The notes: generated from the letters alone by a model not told the origin. Positions 24,868-35,104 are shown, numbered from the stretch's first letter. The stretch: 63,527 bases of DNA from Dorea sp. (GCA_022769185.1 JALEKG010000071.1:1-63527), one strand, 5' to 3'. Numbers and translations are program-made.

Positions 24868-26097
24868 TTAATCTCGTGATACACAGGCACATCCCGCAAG
24901 TGCTCCGGTCGTCCAGGCCCATTGCAGATTGTATCCGCCACAGATCCCATCAACGTCCAGGAGTTCACCTGTCAGATACAGCCCCGGAACGTATCTGGAT
25001 TCCATAGTATCCGGATGAATTTCAGTCAATGGAACACCACCGGCACATACCTGGGCATTTTCAAAACCATTCGTATCTGTAATGGTTAGAAGACCGGCTT
25101 TGCAGATATCTGCGAAATGTCTCACTTGTTGTTTTGTCAGCTCTGAGACTTTCTGATTCATACGGATTCCAGCCTGTTCCAGAAGTCTTGGAATCAGTTT
25201 TTTGTGAAAGATTCCCGTCAGAAACTCTCCACATGCCATAGATTCTCTGCCGGTTCTGCGTCGGTTCAGATATGATACAAACTCAGATTGTTCCAGATCC
25301 GGAATCAGATCAAGCTGTACCTGTACTTTCCGTTTCTCATACAATCCTTTTGCCACATAGCGGCTGACCTGAAATACCGGAATTCCAGAGATCCCGTAAG
25401 CTGTAACCTGCAGCTCCCCACGATCAGAAGCAACGATTTCCCCATCGATCCTTGCAGAGACAGTGGCCTCGGTACGTACACCGGATGCTTTGGAATACGG
25501 ATGTTTTGCCACCTTTAATTGTACCAGTGCCGGAACTACCGGCTCCATGGAATGTCCAAGTGATTTTGCAAGGGTATAGCCGCTTCCATCGGATCCCAGT
25601 GCTGAAGAAGCCTTTCCACCACAGGCAAGAATTACTGCGTCGGCCAGATATTTCTGTTCTTTTGCACTCACGCGAAAACCCTTTGCATTTCTGGTCACCG
25701 AATCGACAGATATTCCGGTATGCACCTGAACCCCCAGCCTCTCTGCTTCCAGAAGTAAAAGCTCCAGTACCGTAGACGCCTGGTCAGAGCGCGGATACAC
25801 ATAATCTCCCCGCATTTTGAACATAAGCCCGAGCGACTGAAAGAAAGCGAGCGTATCTTTCACAGGGAAACGGGCAAGAATATTTTCTGCAATTTCCGGA
25901 TGTTCACTACGATAACAGGACGGGTTCTGCAGTAGATTTGTAAGATTGCATCTTCCATTTCCTGTTGCCAGTATTTTCTTTCCAGGCGAATCTTTTTGTT
26001 CCAAAAGAATGATCTGTGCTTTTTGACTCTTTCTCGCGGCCATAATAGCTGCCGTCAGTCCGGAAGCACCGCCCCCGATGATGATGACTCTTTTCAT
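24868..26097 (-). CDS. HI0933/BaiN-like flavoprotein
   Basis: This 409-residue protein has the N-terminal dinucleotide-binding motif VIIIGGGASGLTAA (4-17), the family signature GNGRCNLTN (about 46-54) and the C-terminal GGVPLTEI and GYNLQWAWTTGALAG. It matches the HI0933-like family. BaiN, a bile-acid dehydroxylation flavoenzyme of Clostridium scindens, belongs to the same family, but most members are uncharacterised, so no bile-acid role is claimed. It is in a run with a second flavoprotein and the miaA-mutL-mutS genes. Confidence 0.9.
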   Translation of the reverse strand: MKRVIIIGGGASGLTAAIMAARKSQKAQIILLEQKDSPGKKILATGNGRCNLTNLLQNPSCYRSEHPEIAENILARFPVKDTLAFFQSLGLMFKMRGDYVYPRSDQASTVLELLLLEAERLGVQVHTGISVDSVTRNAKGFRVSAKEQKYLADAVILACGGKASSALGSDGSGYTLAKSLGHSMEPVVPALVQLKVAKHPYSKASGVRTEATVSARIDGEIVASDRGELQVTAYGISGIPVFQVSRYVAKGLYEKRKVQVQLDLIPDLEQSEFVSYLNRRRTGRESMACGEFLTGIFHKKLIPRLLEQAGIRMNQKVSELTKQQVRHFADICKAGLLTITDTNGFENAQVCAGGVPLTEIHPDTMESRYVPGLYLTGELLDVDGICGGYNLQWAWTTGALAGCACVSRD

Positions 26098-26105
26098 ACA
26101 TTCTC

Positions 26106-27389
26106 CTATAATGTTACAATTCCTGCACGTTTCAAATACTCCAAAGACATGAGAATTCCAAGTTTTGCATGCGGCCAGGTCAGTCCTCCCTGAAAATAGA
26201 CCGCATATGGCGGCTTGATCGGACCGTCTGCACTCAGTTCAATGGACGAACCCTGGACAAATGCTCCGGCAGCCATAATCACATTGCTGTCATAACCGGG
26301 CATTGGCCATGGCTCAGGCGTAACGTAAGAATCCACCGGTGCCGCAGCCTGAATTCCTTTGCAAAATTCAATGACACCTTCCGGAATGCCAAATTCTACA
26401 GCCTGAATGATATCATGACGTTCTTCTGTACTATCTGGAATAACATAATATCCCAGCTTCTCATAGATATTTGCAGCAAAAATAGCTCCCTTTAATGCTC
26501 CCGCCACAACGGTCGGTGCCAGGAAAAGACCCTGATAAAAATCTTTCATAACACCGAGGGAAGCACCGACTTCCCTTCCGAGTCCCGGAGAAGTCAGACG
26601 GTATCCACAAGCCTCGATGAGATCACTTCGCCCGGCAATATATCCACCGATCGGAGCCAGACCGCCTCCCGGATTTTTAATCAGCGAACCGACGACCATA
26701 TCTGCACCTACATCGCTTGGCTCGATCATCTCCACAAATTCCCCGTAACAATTATCTACCATACAGATGACATCCGGTTTGATCTCTTTTACAAACGCAA
26801 TCAGTTCCCCAATCTGAGAAACGGAAAAACTCGGGCGGGTCTGGTAGCCTTTGGAGCGCTGAATCGTGACAAGTTTCGTTTTTTCATTGATAGCTTTTTT
26901 AATATTTTCATAATCAAAAGTACCATCTGCTAACAGATCTACCTGAGAATAGGTAATGCCATATTCTGCAAGAGAACCATTAGATGGACGGATCCCGATT
27001 ACTTCTTCCAGAGTGTCATAAGGTTTTCCTGCTGGTGAGAGCAATTCGTCTCCCGGTCTTAAATTGGCTGCAAGGGCCAGAGAAAGCGCATGTGTTCCAC
27101 AGGTGATCTGTGGACGGACCAGTGCACTTTCTGTATGAAAAACAGATGCATAGACCTGTTCCAGAGTGTCTCGTCCCAAATCATCGTATCCATAGCCGCT
27201 TGCATAGTTAAAGCAGCCGGCACGCACTTTGTTCTCCTGCATTGCCTTAATTACCTTCAACTGATTATATTCCGCGATCTGATCGATCCGGTCAAACCGT
27301 TCTTTCAAACCGGATTCAATTGCAAGACCAAAATCCAGAACTTCCCGGCTGATTCCAAGTTCTTTATACATTTCTTCTATTTGTGACAT
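26106..27389 (-). CDS. PLP-dependent aluminium-resistance/methionine gamma-lyase-related protein
   Basis: This is a 427-residue PLP-dependent fold-type I protein of the YnbB/COG4100 family. It shows KVRAGCFNYASGYGYDDLGRD, ITCGTHALSLAL, MVDNCYGEF and the probable PLP-lysine segment VGSLIKNPGGG. It is annotated as aluminium resistance or Cys/Met metabolism protein; the enzymatic activity is not established. It follows miaA, a common arrangement in Firmicutes. Confidence 0.9.
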   Translation of the reverse strand: MSQIEEMYKELGISREVLDFGLAIESGLKERFDRIDQIAEYNQLKVIKAMQENKVRAGCFNYASGYGYDDLGRDTLEQVYASVFHTESALVRPQITCGTHALSLALAANLRPGDELLSPAGKPYDTLEEVIGIRPSNGSLAEYGITYSQVDLLADGTFDYENIKKAINEKTKLVTIQRSKGYQTRPSFSVSQIGELIAFVKEIKPDVICMVDNCYGEFVEMIEPSDVGADMVVGSLIKNPGGGLAPIGGYIAGRSDLIEACGYRLTSPGLGREVGASLGVMKDFYQGLFLAPTVVAGALKGAIFAANIYEKLGYYVIPDSTEERHDIIQAVEFGIPEGVIEFCKGIQAAAPVDSYVTPEPWPMPGYDSNVIMAAGAFVQGSSIELSADGPIKPPYAVYFQGGLTWPHAKLGILMSLEYLKRAGIVTL

Positions 27390-27410
27390 TCTTTCATAAA
27401 TTCCTTTCTC

Positions 27411-28361
27411 TTAATCTTTATAACCAAAAGCATCCTCCGTATATTGAACCATTGTCTGTAAGATACGGTCTTCATCATAATCATAGATTTCCTTATTAAT
27501 CCAGATCACCTGTCGTTCTCTTTTAAACCAGGTGATCTGCCTTTTGGCGAAATGTCTGGTATCTCGTTTGATCGTATAGACTGCTTCTTCTATGGAACAT
27601 TCTCCGTCAAGATATGCAAGAATTTCTTTATATCCGAGTCCCTGCATGGATACCATATCTCTGGTACAGCCCATTGCCTTTAAGCGCTTTACTTCTTCCA
27701 CCAGTCCTTCTTCCATCATCTGATCCACGCGTCGGTCAATCCTCTGATACAGATGTTGTCTGTCATCATTCAACACAAAGTAAACAAACTGATACGGCGA
27801 TTCTTTCTGTCGTTCTTTTTCATTATGTTCTGAGATCAGCTGCCCTGTCTGGTGATAGAATTCCAGTGCACGAATCACGCGTTTTATATTATGCGCATGA
27901 ATCTCCTCTGCTGCTTTCGGGTCTGTCTTCTTTAACTGTTCATAGAGAAGCTCTGCTCTTCCGGAGTCTGCAATCGCTTCCAGTTCTTTCCGATAACCAT
28001 CATCCTGAGGGTTATCAGCAAAGTCAATATCATACAACAGTGCCTGGATATAAAAACCAGTTCCGCCTACTACAATCGGAATATGCCCGTGGGAATAGAT
28101 TGTTTCCATTGCTTCTTTTGCCATCTGCTGAAAGCGGACAACATGAAATTCTTCCGAAGGATCCAGCTCATCCACCAGATAGTGTGGCACCCCGTCCATC
28201 TCCTCCGGCCGGATCTTTGCAGAACCGATATCCATATGCTTATATATCTGCATGGAATCAGCAGAGATGATCTCTCCGCCAATGGCTTTTGCGAGGCCTA
28301 TCGATGCTTTTGTCTTGCCGACTGCAGTAGGCCCTGTTAGAACTACTAATGGTTTTTTCAT
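27411..28361 (-). CDS. miaA: tRNA dimethylallyltransferase MiaA
   Basis: This 316-residue protein has the P-loop GPTAVGKT (10-17), SADSMQIYKHMDIGSAK and NIKRVIRALEFYHQTG. It transfers the dimethylallyl group to A37 of tRNAs reading UNN codons; MiaB in the same window then adds the methylthio group. It begins 2 bp after mutL, in the order mutS-mutL-miaA. AAGGA lies about 10 bases upstream. Confidence 0.97.
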   Translation of the reverse strand: MKKPLVVLTGPTAVGKTKASIGLAKAIGGEIISADSMQIYKHMDIGSAKIRPEEMDGVPHYLVDELDPSEEFHVVRFQQMAKEAMETIYSHGHIPIVVGGTGFYIQALLYDIDFADNPQDDGYRKELEAIADSGRAELLYEQLKKTDPKAAEEIHAHNIKRVIRALEFYHQTGQLISEHNEKERQKESPYQFVYFVLNDDRQHLYQRIDRRVDQMMEEGLVEEVKRLKAMGCTRDMVSMQGLGYKEILAYLDGECSIEEAVYTIKRDTRHFAKRQITWFKRERQVIWINKEIYDYDEDRILQTMVQYTEDAFGYKD

Positions 28362-28363
28362 TT

Positions 28364-30277
28364 CTATACGATCCTTTTAAATTTCTTTTCCAGTTCTTTC
28401 TTTGTCATAGCGATGATCGTTGGTCTTCCGTGTGGACAATGGTACGGATTTTCCAGAGTCAGAAGCTCTCCAATCAAAGTATCAACCTCTGCAGCAGACA
28501 ACTTCATATTGCCTTTGACTGCCGCCTTACAGGACATAGACGCAATCTTTTCATCAATGATTTCCGGAGACAGATTCCGGTTTAGTTCATCAGAAAGCCC
28601 GTCCAGCATCTGCAGAAGCAGATCCTTCTTGGCAATGCTGAACAGATTATCCGGTACCGCACGGACAGCATAAGAATCCTGACCAAATTCCTCTATCTCA
28701 AATCCGATCCTTGTGAACTGATCCATATATTGGTTTAATAGTTCCGCCTCCTGCATACTTAAGTTCAGAATGATCGGCGGACTGATCATCTGCGAAGTAT
28801 ATTCTCTCGTCTTCATCGAACGGAGCGTTTTCTCATATAATACTCGCTCATGGGCCGCATGCTGATCTATGATATAGAGGCTGTCATGATATTCTACCAG
28901 CCAGTAAGTCTCAAACACCTGCCCAATCAGCTTATATTCCGCTCTTGCCTCCTGTGTCAGAAGCTTCTCTTCGAATAGATCCAATTGTTTTCCTTCTGGA
29001 GCCGGATCTTCGTTTTTCACTTCATACGGTACTTTTGTTTCACGAATCGGGTCTCTTTCCACAGCATGAGAATCCTTTGCATAATCTTTTTTTCGAACCT
29101 CCTGCTCATGAGCTGCCATTACACGTTCCCGCATCTTCTTCATAAAATAATCCAGATCCCGTTCTTTCGGAACTGGAATCACAGCCTTAGCTGGCGCATC
29201 AGCGTGCGGCGCGGTCGGCTGACAGGATGGTTTTTCAGGCTCTGTCTTCCTGATTTTTGGAAGATCAATCTCTACCTGTGGGATCAGTTCTTTTTCATGC
29301 AGTCCCTGGTCCACAGCCGCATAAACCGTGTTATAGACTTCCTGCTGTCGGTTAAAGCGAAGCTCCATCTTCGTCGGATGTACGTTGACATCAATGGATT
29401 CTCCATCCATTGCAATATGAAGTACCACAAAAGGATACTTATGCTGCATGGTGTAATCCTTATATGCATCTTCGATTGCTTTCGAGATAATATTACTTTT
29501 TACGTATCTCCCATTGATATAATAATTTTCAAAATTACGGTTTCCCCTGGAGATCAGCGGTTTCCCGAGAAATCCTGTGATCTTCATCCCCATTGATTCA
29601 TAATCCACCGGAAGCAGATTAGCTGCAATCTCTCTGCCATAGATGTGATAAATGACATCCCTCAGATTGCCATTTCCTGAAGTATGCAATTTAGACTGCC
29701 CATTATTCAGAAACTGAAAGGAAATATCCGGATGGGACAGTGCCATCCGAGTCATCAGATCACCGACATGACTTGCCTCTGTCATAGGAGTCTTTAAAAA
29801 TTTTCTTCTCGCCGGAGTATTATAAAATAACTGGCGCACCAGAAAGGTTGTCCCATCCGGCGCACCGGTATCTTCCAGTTCTTCTTCTTTTCCGCCGGCA
29901 ATCCGGTACATTGTTCCAAATGTCTGTTCTCTTGTCTTCGTGATCAGCTCCACCTGTGAGACAGCGGCAATACTCGACAGAGCCTCACCACGAAATCCCA
30001 GGGAACCGATGTGAATCAGATCATCTGCCGTTCGGATCTTACTGGTAGAATGTCTCAAAAAGGCTGCCGGAACATCTTCACGCTCAATCCCGCTCCCGTT
30101 ATCCGTGATCCGAATCAGTGAGATTCCACCGTCCTTAATCTCGACAACAATGGCGGAAGATCCGGCATCAATTGCATTCTCTACCAGTTCCTTGACCACA
30201 GAAGCAGGTCTTTCGATGACTTCTCCGGCCGCAATCTTATCAATGGTTACGGAATCCAGTACTTGTATCTTATTCAT
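28364..30277 (-). CDS. mutL: DNA mismatch repair protein MutL
   Basis: This 637-residue protein has an N-terminal GHKL ATPase (ENAIDAG 33-39, DNGSGI 59-64, GFRGEAL 94-100), a linker with a clamp-binding-like QLDLF (431-435) and a C-terminal endonuclease domain with DQHAAHERVLYE (471-482) and CPHGRP. It is therefore a nicking MutL, as expected in an organism without MutH. AGGTGG lies 6 bases upstream, and it starts 3 bp after mutS. Confidence 0.97.
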   Translation of the reverse strand: MNKIQVLDSVTIDKIAAGEVIERPASVVKELVENAIDAGSSAIVVEIKDGGISLIRITDNGSGIEREDVPAAFLRHSTSKIRTADDLIHIGSLGFRGEALSSIAAVSQVELITKTREQTFGTMYRIAGGKEEELEDTGAPDGTTFLVRQLFYNTPARRKFLKTPMTEASHVGDLMTRMALSHPDISFQFLNNGQSKLHTSGNGNLRDVIYHIYGREIAANLLPVDYESMGMKITGFLGKPLISRGNRNFENYYINGRYVKSNIISKAIEDAYKDYTMQHKYPFVVLHIAMDGESIDVNVHPTKMELRFNRQQEVYNTVYAAVDQGLHEKELIPQVEIDLPKIRKTEPEKPSCQPTAPHADAPAKAVIPVPKERDLDYFMKKMRERVMAAHEQEVRKKDYAKDSHAVERDPIRETKVPYEVKNEDPAPEGKQLDLFEEKLLTQEARAEYKLIGQVFETYWLVEYHDSLYIIDQHAAHERVLYEKTLRSMKTREYTSQMISPPIILNLSMQEAELLNQYMDQFTRIGFEIEEFGQDSYAVRAVPDNLFSIAKKDLLLQMLDGLSDELNRNLSPEIIDEKIASMSCKAAVKGNMKLSAAEVDTLIGELLTLENPYHCPHGRPTIIAMTKKELEKKFKRIV

Positions 30278-30280
30278 AGT

Positions 30281-32929
30281 TTACCACCTGTTTTTCAGCT
30301 TATTCTGAAGCTGATACAATGTATTTAGCGCATCGATCGGCGTCAGATTCGCAAGATCCAGTTCTTTGATCTCGCGGATCACATCGTCATCTTTCACCGT
30401 GTCAAACAAGGACATCTGCGTCAGGTCCACTTCGTCATAATGCTTCGCCTTTGTTTTCGCAGGCTCCTGTCCATGAACCGCAATATCCTTGATCCTGCCG
30501 GTTATGTCAGCCTGAACCAGCTCTTCTACGATTTCTTTGGCACGGTTCGTAACAGACTCCGGCACGCCGGCCAGTCTTGCCACCTGAATTCCATAACTCT
30601 TATCCGCGCCTCCCTTTACGATCTTACGAAGGAAGATGATATCATCACCTTTTTCCTTGACCGCAATACAGTAATTATTGACATTGTCAATCTTACCTTC
30701 CAGTTCCGTCAGTTCATGATAATGGGTGGCGAACAATGTCTTCGCCCCCAGTAATTTGCTGTTACTGATATATTCGATGACTGCCCAGGCAATGCTTAAT
30801 CCATCAAAGGTACTGGTTCCTCTTCCAATCTCATCCAGGATCAGAAGACTCTTGCTTGTCGCATTTCGCAAAATATTCGCAACCTCTGTCATCTCTACCA
30901 TAAAAGTACTCTGTCCGCTCGCAAGGTCATCGGAAGCACCCACACGGGTAAAGATCCGGTCTACCACTCCGATATTGGCACTGGATGCCGGGACAAAAGA
31001 GCCAATCTGAGCCATCAGAACGATCAGCGCCGTCTGACGCATATAGGTCGATTTTCCTGCCATGTTCGGTCCGGTAATGACAGAAATACGGTTCTTTTTA
31101 TCATTGAGATATGTATCATTGGCAATGAACATATCGTTTGGAATCATCTTTTCCACGACCGGATGACGTCCATCTTTAATATCAATGACTCCTCTTTCAT
31201 TCATCTTCGGACGGACATAATTATTCTGTTCCGCTACCAGTGCCAGAGAGGCAAATGCATCGATCTGGGCGATGGCTTTTGCGGTATTTTGGATTCTTAC
31301 AACTTCTTCACCAATCTTATCTCTGACTTCACAGTATAACTGATATTCCAGAGCATAGAGTTTATCTTCCGCACCCAGAATGGTATCTTCCAGTTCTTTT
31401 AGTTCCGGAATAATGTATCGTTCTGCATTGGCAAGCGTCTGTTTTCTGGTATAGTAATCCGGTACCAGATCCTTAAAAGAATTCGTAACCTCCAGGTAAT
31501 ATCCGAAGACTTTATTATACCGGATTCTTAAGTTCTTGATTCCTGTTTTTTCCCTCTCCTGTGCTTCCAGTTTCGCAAGCCAGTCTTTTCCGTCAGATTT
31601 GGCACTGCGCAGACGGTCTACTTCTTCATGATAACCGTCACGGATAATTCCGCCTTCCTTCATTGCAAGCGGAGGATCTTCTTTTATAGACTCTTTTACC
31701 AGGCTGCACAGATCTTCCAGCGTATCCAGACTTTCATACAGTTCTTTCATAAGAGGTGAATGCATATCCTGCAGAATACACTTGATCGGCGGCAGCATTG
31801 CCAGCGAACTTTCAAAAGCAATCAGATCTCTCGGATTAGCGGACTGATATGTAATCTTGCACACCAGACGCTCCAGGTCATAAACAGGAGACAGATATTC
31901 TCGTATCTCTTCTCGTATAATCGCATTCTTCTTCAATTCTTCTACTGCATCCAGCCGGCGTTCAATGGATTTTTTATCGATCAATGGCTGCTCAATATAT
32001 TTCCGCAAGGTTCGTGCTCCCATTGCTGTCTTTGTCTTGTCCAGCACCCAGAGAAAAGAGCCTCGCTTCTGCTTATCGCGCAAGGTCTCGCAAAGCTCCA
32101 GATTCCGTCTGGTAGAGCTGTCCAGAAGCATGTATTTTCCAGAAGCATAGACGGACAGATGTGTAATATGGGACAGATCTCTCTTCTGCGTCTCCGTCAG
32201 ATACTGAAGTAAAGTTCCTGCCGCAATCACGCCACAGTCATAGTCGGCCAGGCCCAGGCCTTCCAGGGTTCCGGCATGAAAATGATCCTTCAATGTACGC
32301 TCACAGATCGCATCATCAAAATACCAGGAATCCAAAGAATACAACGTGATCCCCAGCTTATCTTTTAACAGATCAAGATCCATACCACTCATATAAAAAG
32401 CCTCATTGCATACAAGCTCTGAGGGCATAAATTTATAGATTTCATCAAAGAGTTTTTCACTGTCTTCAATCTCGGTGACCAGAAACTCTCCAGTGGTGAC
32501 ATCCGCTATGGATAATCCATATTTATCGGCAATATAAACGACACACATGATGTAATTATTTCTGGTCTCATCCAGCGCCTGGGTATCCAGATTGGTTCCG
32601 GGGGTCACGATTCTTACGACCTCCCTCTTTACCAGCCCTTTTGCCAGTGCAGGATCCTCCATCTGCTCACAGATGGCAACTTTATAGCCTTTGGATACCA
32701 GACGGTTCAGATAGCTGTCCACCGCATGGTAGGGAACCCCGCACATCGGAGCACGTTCCTCCAGGCCACAGTTTTTACCGGTCAGTGTAATCTCAAGTTC
32801 TTTGGATGCAGTCAGAGCATCGTCAAAGAACATTTCATAAAAATCTCCCAGTCTATAGAATAAGATGCAGTCAGGATATTCTTTTTTCGTCAGCATATAC
32901 TGCTGCATCATTGGTGTTAATTCTGCCAC
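30281..32929 (-). CDS. mutS: DNA mismatch repair protein MutS
   Basis: This is an 882-residue MutS1. The N-terminal mismatch-binding domain is seen (FYRLGDFYEMF, with the Phe-x-Glu motif), then lever/clamp domains and the ABC ATPase with GPNMAGKST and LILDEIGRGTSTFDG. A QMSLFD near the C-terminus resembles a beta-clamp binding motif. The GTG at 32929 is chosen: AGAGGAG is 7 bases upstream, and translation from it gives the normal MutS start AELTPMMQQY; the longer reading adds 74 residues that also overlap the upstream gene. Confidence 0.97.
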   Translation of the reverse strand: MAELTPMMQQYMLTKKEYPDCILFYRLGDFYEMFFDDALTASKELEITLTGKNCGLEERAPMCGVPYHAVDSYLNRLVSKGYKVAICEQMEDPALAKGLVKREVVRIVTPGTNLDTQALDETRNNYIMCVVYIADKYGLSIADVTTGEFLVTEIEDSEKLFDEIYKFMPSELVCNEAFYMSGMDLDLLKDKLGITLYSLDSWYFDDAICERTLKDHFHAGTLEGLGLADYDCGVIAAGTLLQYLTETQKRDLSHITHLSVYASGKYMLLDSSTRRNLELCETLRDKQKRGSFLWVLDKTKTAMGARTLRKYIEQPLIDKKSIERRLDAVEELKKNAIIREEIREYLSPVYDLERLVCKITYQSANPRDLIAFESSLAMLPPIKCILQDMHSPLMKELYESLDTLEDLCSLVKESIKEDPPLAMKEGGIIRDGYHEEVDRLRSAKSDGKDWLAKLEAQEREKTGIKNLRIRYNKVFGYYLEVTNSFKDLVPDYYTRKQTLANAERYIIPELKELEDTILGAEDKLYALEYQLYCEVRDKIGEEVVRIQNTAKAIAQIDAFASLALVAEQNNYVRPKMNERGVIDIKDGRHPVVEKMIPNDMFIANDTYLNDKKNRISVITGPNMAGKSTYMRQTALIVLMAQIGSFVPASSANIGVVDRIFTRVGASDDLASGQSTFMVEMTEVANILRNATSKSLLILDEIGRGTSTFDGLSIAWAVIEYISNSKLLGAKTLFATHYHELTELEGKIDNVNNYCIAVKEKGDDIIFLRKIVKGGADKSYGIQVARLAGVPESVTNRAKEIVEELVQADITGRIKDIAVHGQEPAKTKAKHYDEVDLTQMSLFDTVKDDDVIREIKELDLANLTPIDALNTLYQLQNKLKNRW

Positions 32930-32987
32930 TATTGTTCTCCTCTTTTGCCTAAAAGTTTTACATTTTATTATAGCATTTTCATTATCT

Positions 32988-33404
32988 TTATGAAAGATGA
33001 AAATGAGGTTTTTCTTCTCCATAAAACCAGTGCAGCAAATTTCCTCCCAGCAGGATTCCAATTGCACACAGTCCTGAAAAAAGGACTGCAAATGGCAGAC
33101 AGATCTGGCCGAACAGCTGGAAAGGCAGGGAACTGTAATCCCATACCGCAAGATCCAGCCATTTATTGACTATGATTCCTGTAATGAATTCCATCGCAGT
33201 CACAAATATAATGCATCTGAGGATCTGACGCCACATTGGATCCTCCCAGTGGACCATCTGTCCTTGTACAGTGAAAAACACAAGACAGATTCCACCAAGT
33301 ATGAACATGGACCAGTGGGAGAAACCACGAAAAAATATCTCCATAAAATAATACAGTGTTCCCCCAAGAGCCCATAAAAATAAATACTCACTGATTTTTT
33401 TCAT
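32988..33404 (-). CDS. ABC-transporter type IV (CmpB/DUF1113-like) membrane protein
   Basis: This 138-residue membrane protein has four hydrophobic segments and family features MEIFFRGFSHWSMFILGG (about 21-38) and VWDYSSLPFQLFGQICL, matching the putative ABC-transporter type IV family (PF06541). No ATPase partner is near, and function is unknown. GAGGG lies 9 bases before the ATG. It lies between miaB and mutS. Confidence 0.82.
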   Translation of the reverse strand: MKKISEYLFLWALGGTLYYFMEIFFRGFSHWSMFILGGICLVFFTVQGQMVHWEDPMWRQILRCIIFVTAMEFITGIIVNKWLDLAVWDYSSLPFQLFGQICLPFAVLFSGLCAIGILLGGNLLHWFYGEEKPHFHLS

Positions 33405-33513
33405 GCAAAAACGCCCTCACTATCTATTTTCATTTGCCATTTGAGTATGATCTCCCACAGCGAAATGTTGTTATAACATAGTTTGAGCGTTTTCGTTTGT
33501 GAATATAAGGAGT

Positions 33514-34956
33514 TTATTCTGCCAATTCACCCAGATAATAGAATCCCTTGCATTCTGTCAGCCGTACCTCCAGAAGCTTTCCGATCAGATCTTTGGAGCC
33601 TTTCAGGTGAACCAGAAGATTGTTGCTGAGTCTTCCTGTCACCATGGAATCATCATGTTCACTTACGGATTCAATCAGTGCGGTCTGTGTTGTTCCCTCA
33701 TGTACTGCGCAGACCTCAGACGCGATCGTCTGCACTTCTTTTAACAGTCGGTCGAACCGGTCTTTGACCACATCTTCCGGAACCTGATCCTCCATTGCAG
33801 CCGCCGGTGTTCCGGTCCGCTTCGAATAAATAAAGGTAAAGGCACTGTCATAGCGTACCTTTCGGACCACATCCAGTGTTTCCTGGAAGTCTTCTTCTGT
33901 CTCTCCCGGGAATCCTACAATAATATCCGTTGTAAGGGAAATGTCCGGAACTGCTTTCCTGATCTTATCCACCAGTTCCAGATAATGTTCTTTTGTATAT
34001 CTGCGGTTCATCTTCTGAAGAATCCGGGTACTTCCGGACTGTACCGGAAGATGCAGATGCTTACAGATCTTTTTCGAATGTCCCATTACTTCAATCAGTT
34101 CATCTGACAGATCCTTTGGATGAGAAGTCATAAAGCGGATCCGTTCCAGTCCTTCTATTTTTTCAATCTCTGTCAGAAGCTGAGCAAAAGTCATCGGATG
34201 CTCCAGATTCTTCCCATAAGAATTCACATTCTGCCCAAGAAGCATCACTTCCACTACTCCATCTGCTACAAGAGACTTGATCTCATCAATAATTGCCTGT
34301 GGATTACGGCTTCGTTCGCGTCCACGGACATACGGAACAATACAGTAGCTGCAGAAATTATTGCATCCAAACATGATATTGACACCGGATTTGAAAGCAT
34401 ATTTACGATCGTTCGGAAGATTTTCTACAATCTTATCTGTATCTTTCCATATATCAATCACCATATGTCCACTTTCAAAACGATTCACAATTAATTCTGC
34501 AAATTTGAAAATATTATGAGTGCCGAAAATGATATCAACAAAACGATAACTTTTCTTTAACTTTTCTACGACTTCCGGCTCCTGCATCATACAGCCGCAT
34601 AAGCCGATCATCATATGAGGATTGGCTTTCTTGCGCGGCTTTAACTGTCCAAGGCGTCCATAGACTCTGGTATTGGCATTTTCTCTTACCGTACAGGTAT
34701 TATAGATTACAAAATCAGCGGTCTCTTCCGGTGCTTCCACATAACCGATCTGTTCCAGAATCCCTCGCAGTTTCTCTGAATCCCTCGCATTCATCTGACA
34801 GCCAAACGTTGTCACACAGAACGTCATCGGACGCCCAAGCACTTCCGATTCCTTCTGAACATATTCGCGTGCTTTTTCTATGTAATCATACTGACGCTTT
34901 GTGTCATCTTCCGGTATCGTATTAGACAAATTGATGTCTGGATTCATCATATTCAT
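33514..34956 (-). CDS. miaB: tRNA-2-methylthio-N6-dimethylallyladenosine synthase MiaB
   Basis: This 480-residue methylthiotransferase has an N-terminal UPF0004 domain with cluster cysteines in FGCQMN, the NTC segment and GLCGCM, a radical SAM core with FGCNNFCSYCIVPYVRG, and a C-terminal TRAM domain. It adds a methylthio group to i6A37 made by MiaA. The ATG at 34956 has AAAGGA 7 bases upstream and overlaps the end of the DUF4250 gene. Confidence 0.96.
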   Translation of the reverse strand: MNMMNPDINLSNTIPEDDTKRQYDYIEKAREYVQKESEVLGRPMTFCVTTFGCQMNARDSEKLRGILEQIGYVEAPEETADFVIYNTCTVRENANTRVYGRLGQLKPRKKANPHMMIGLCGCMMQEPEVVEKLKKSYRFVDIIFGTHNIFKFAELIVNRFESGHMVIDIWKDTDKIVENLPNDRKYAFKSGVNIMFGCNNFCSYCIVPYVRGRERSRNPQAIIDEIKSLVADGVVEVMLLGQNVNSYGKNLEHPMTFAQLLTEIEKIEGLERIRFMTSHPKDLSDELIEVMGHSKKICKHLHLPVQSGSTRILQKMNRRYTKEHYLELVDKIRKAVPDISLTTDIIVGFPGETEEDFQETLDVVRKVRYDSAFTFIYSKRTGTPAAAMEDQVPEDVVKDRFDRLLKEVQTIASEVCAVHEGTTQTALIESVSEHDDSMVTGRLSNNLLVHLKGSKDLIGKLLEVRLTECKGFYYLGELAE

Positions 34957-35104
34957 AATCAATTCCTTTCAACGTATTTATAATCTCATCTCTGTCTGCA
35001 TCCATATCTTCACATAATGCATCCAGTGTATGATAGTAATCCCTGATCTTTGTATTTACTACACTTAATAAAAGCATTGGATCCTTCGGCAGATTCATCT
35101 GCAT
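34922..35104 (-). CDS. DUF4250 family small protein
   Basis: This 60-residue cytoplasmic protein contains LPKDPMLLLSVVNTKIRDYY and CEDMDADRDEIINTLKGIDYEYD, matching DUF4250 in Lachnospiraceae. It is probably a helical, acidic protein of unknown function. The ATG at 35104 follows AGAGGAAG by about 9 bases. It overlaps miaB by 35 bp, suggesting coupled translation. Confidence 0.8.
   Translation of the reverse strand: MQMNLPKDPMLLLSVVNTKIRDYYHTLDALCEDMDADRDEIINTLKGIDYEYDESRHQFV

Noticed and set aside
27614-28270. 218-codon ORF antisense to miaA
   Set aside because: It is an antisense shadow of a conserved gene without its own signals.
33405-33513. Hairpin (AAAACGC...GCGTTTT) between miaB and the membrane-protein gene as a terminator or riboswitch
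   Set aside because: The stem is only 7 bp with a long unstructured loop and no T-run; no known riboswitch core was recognised.
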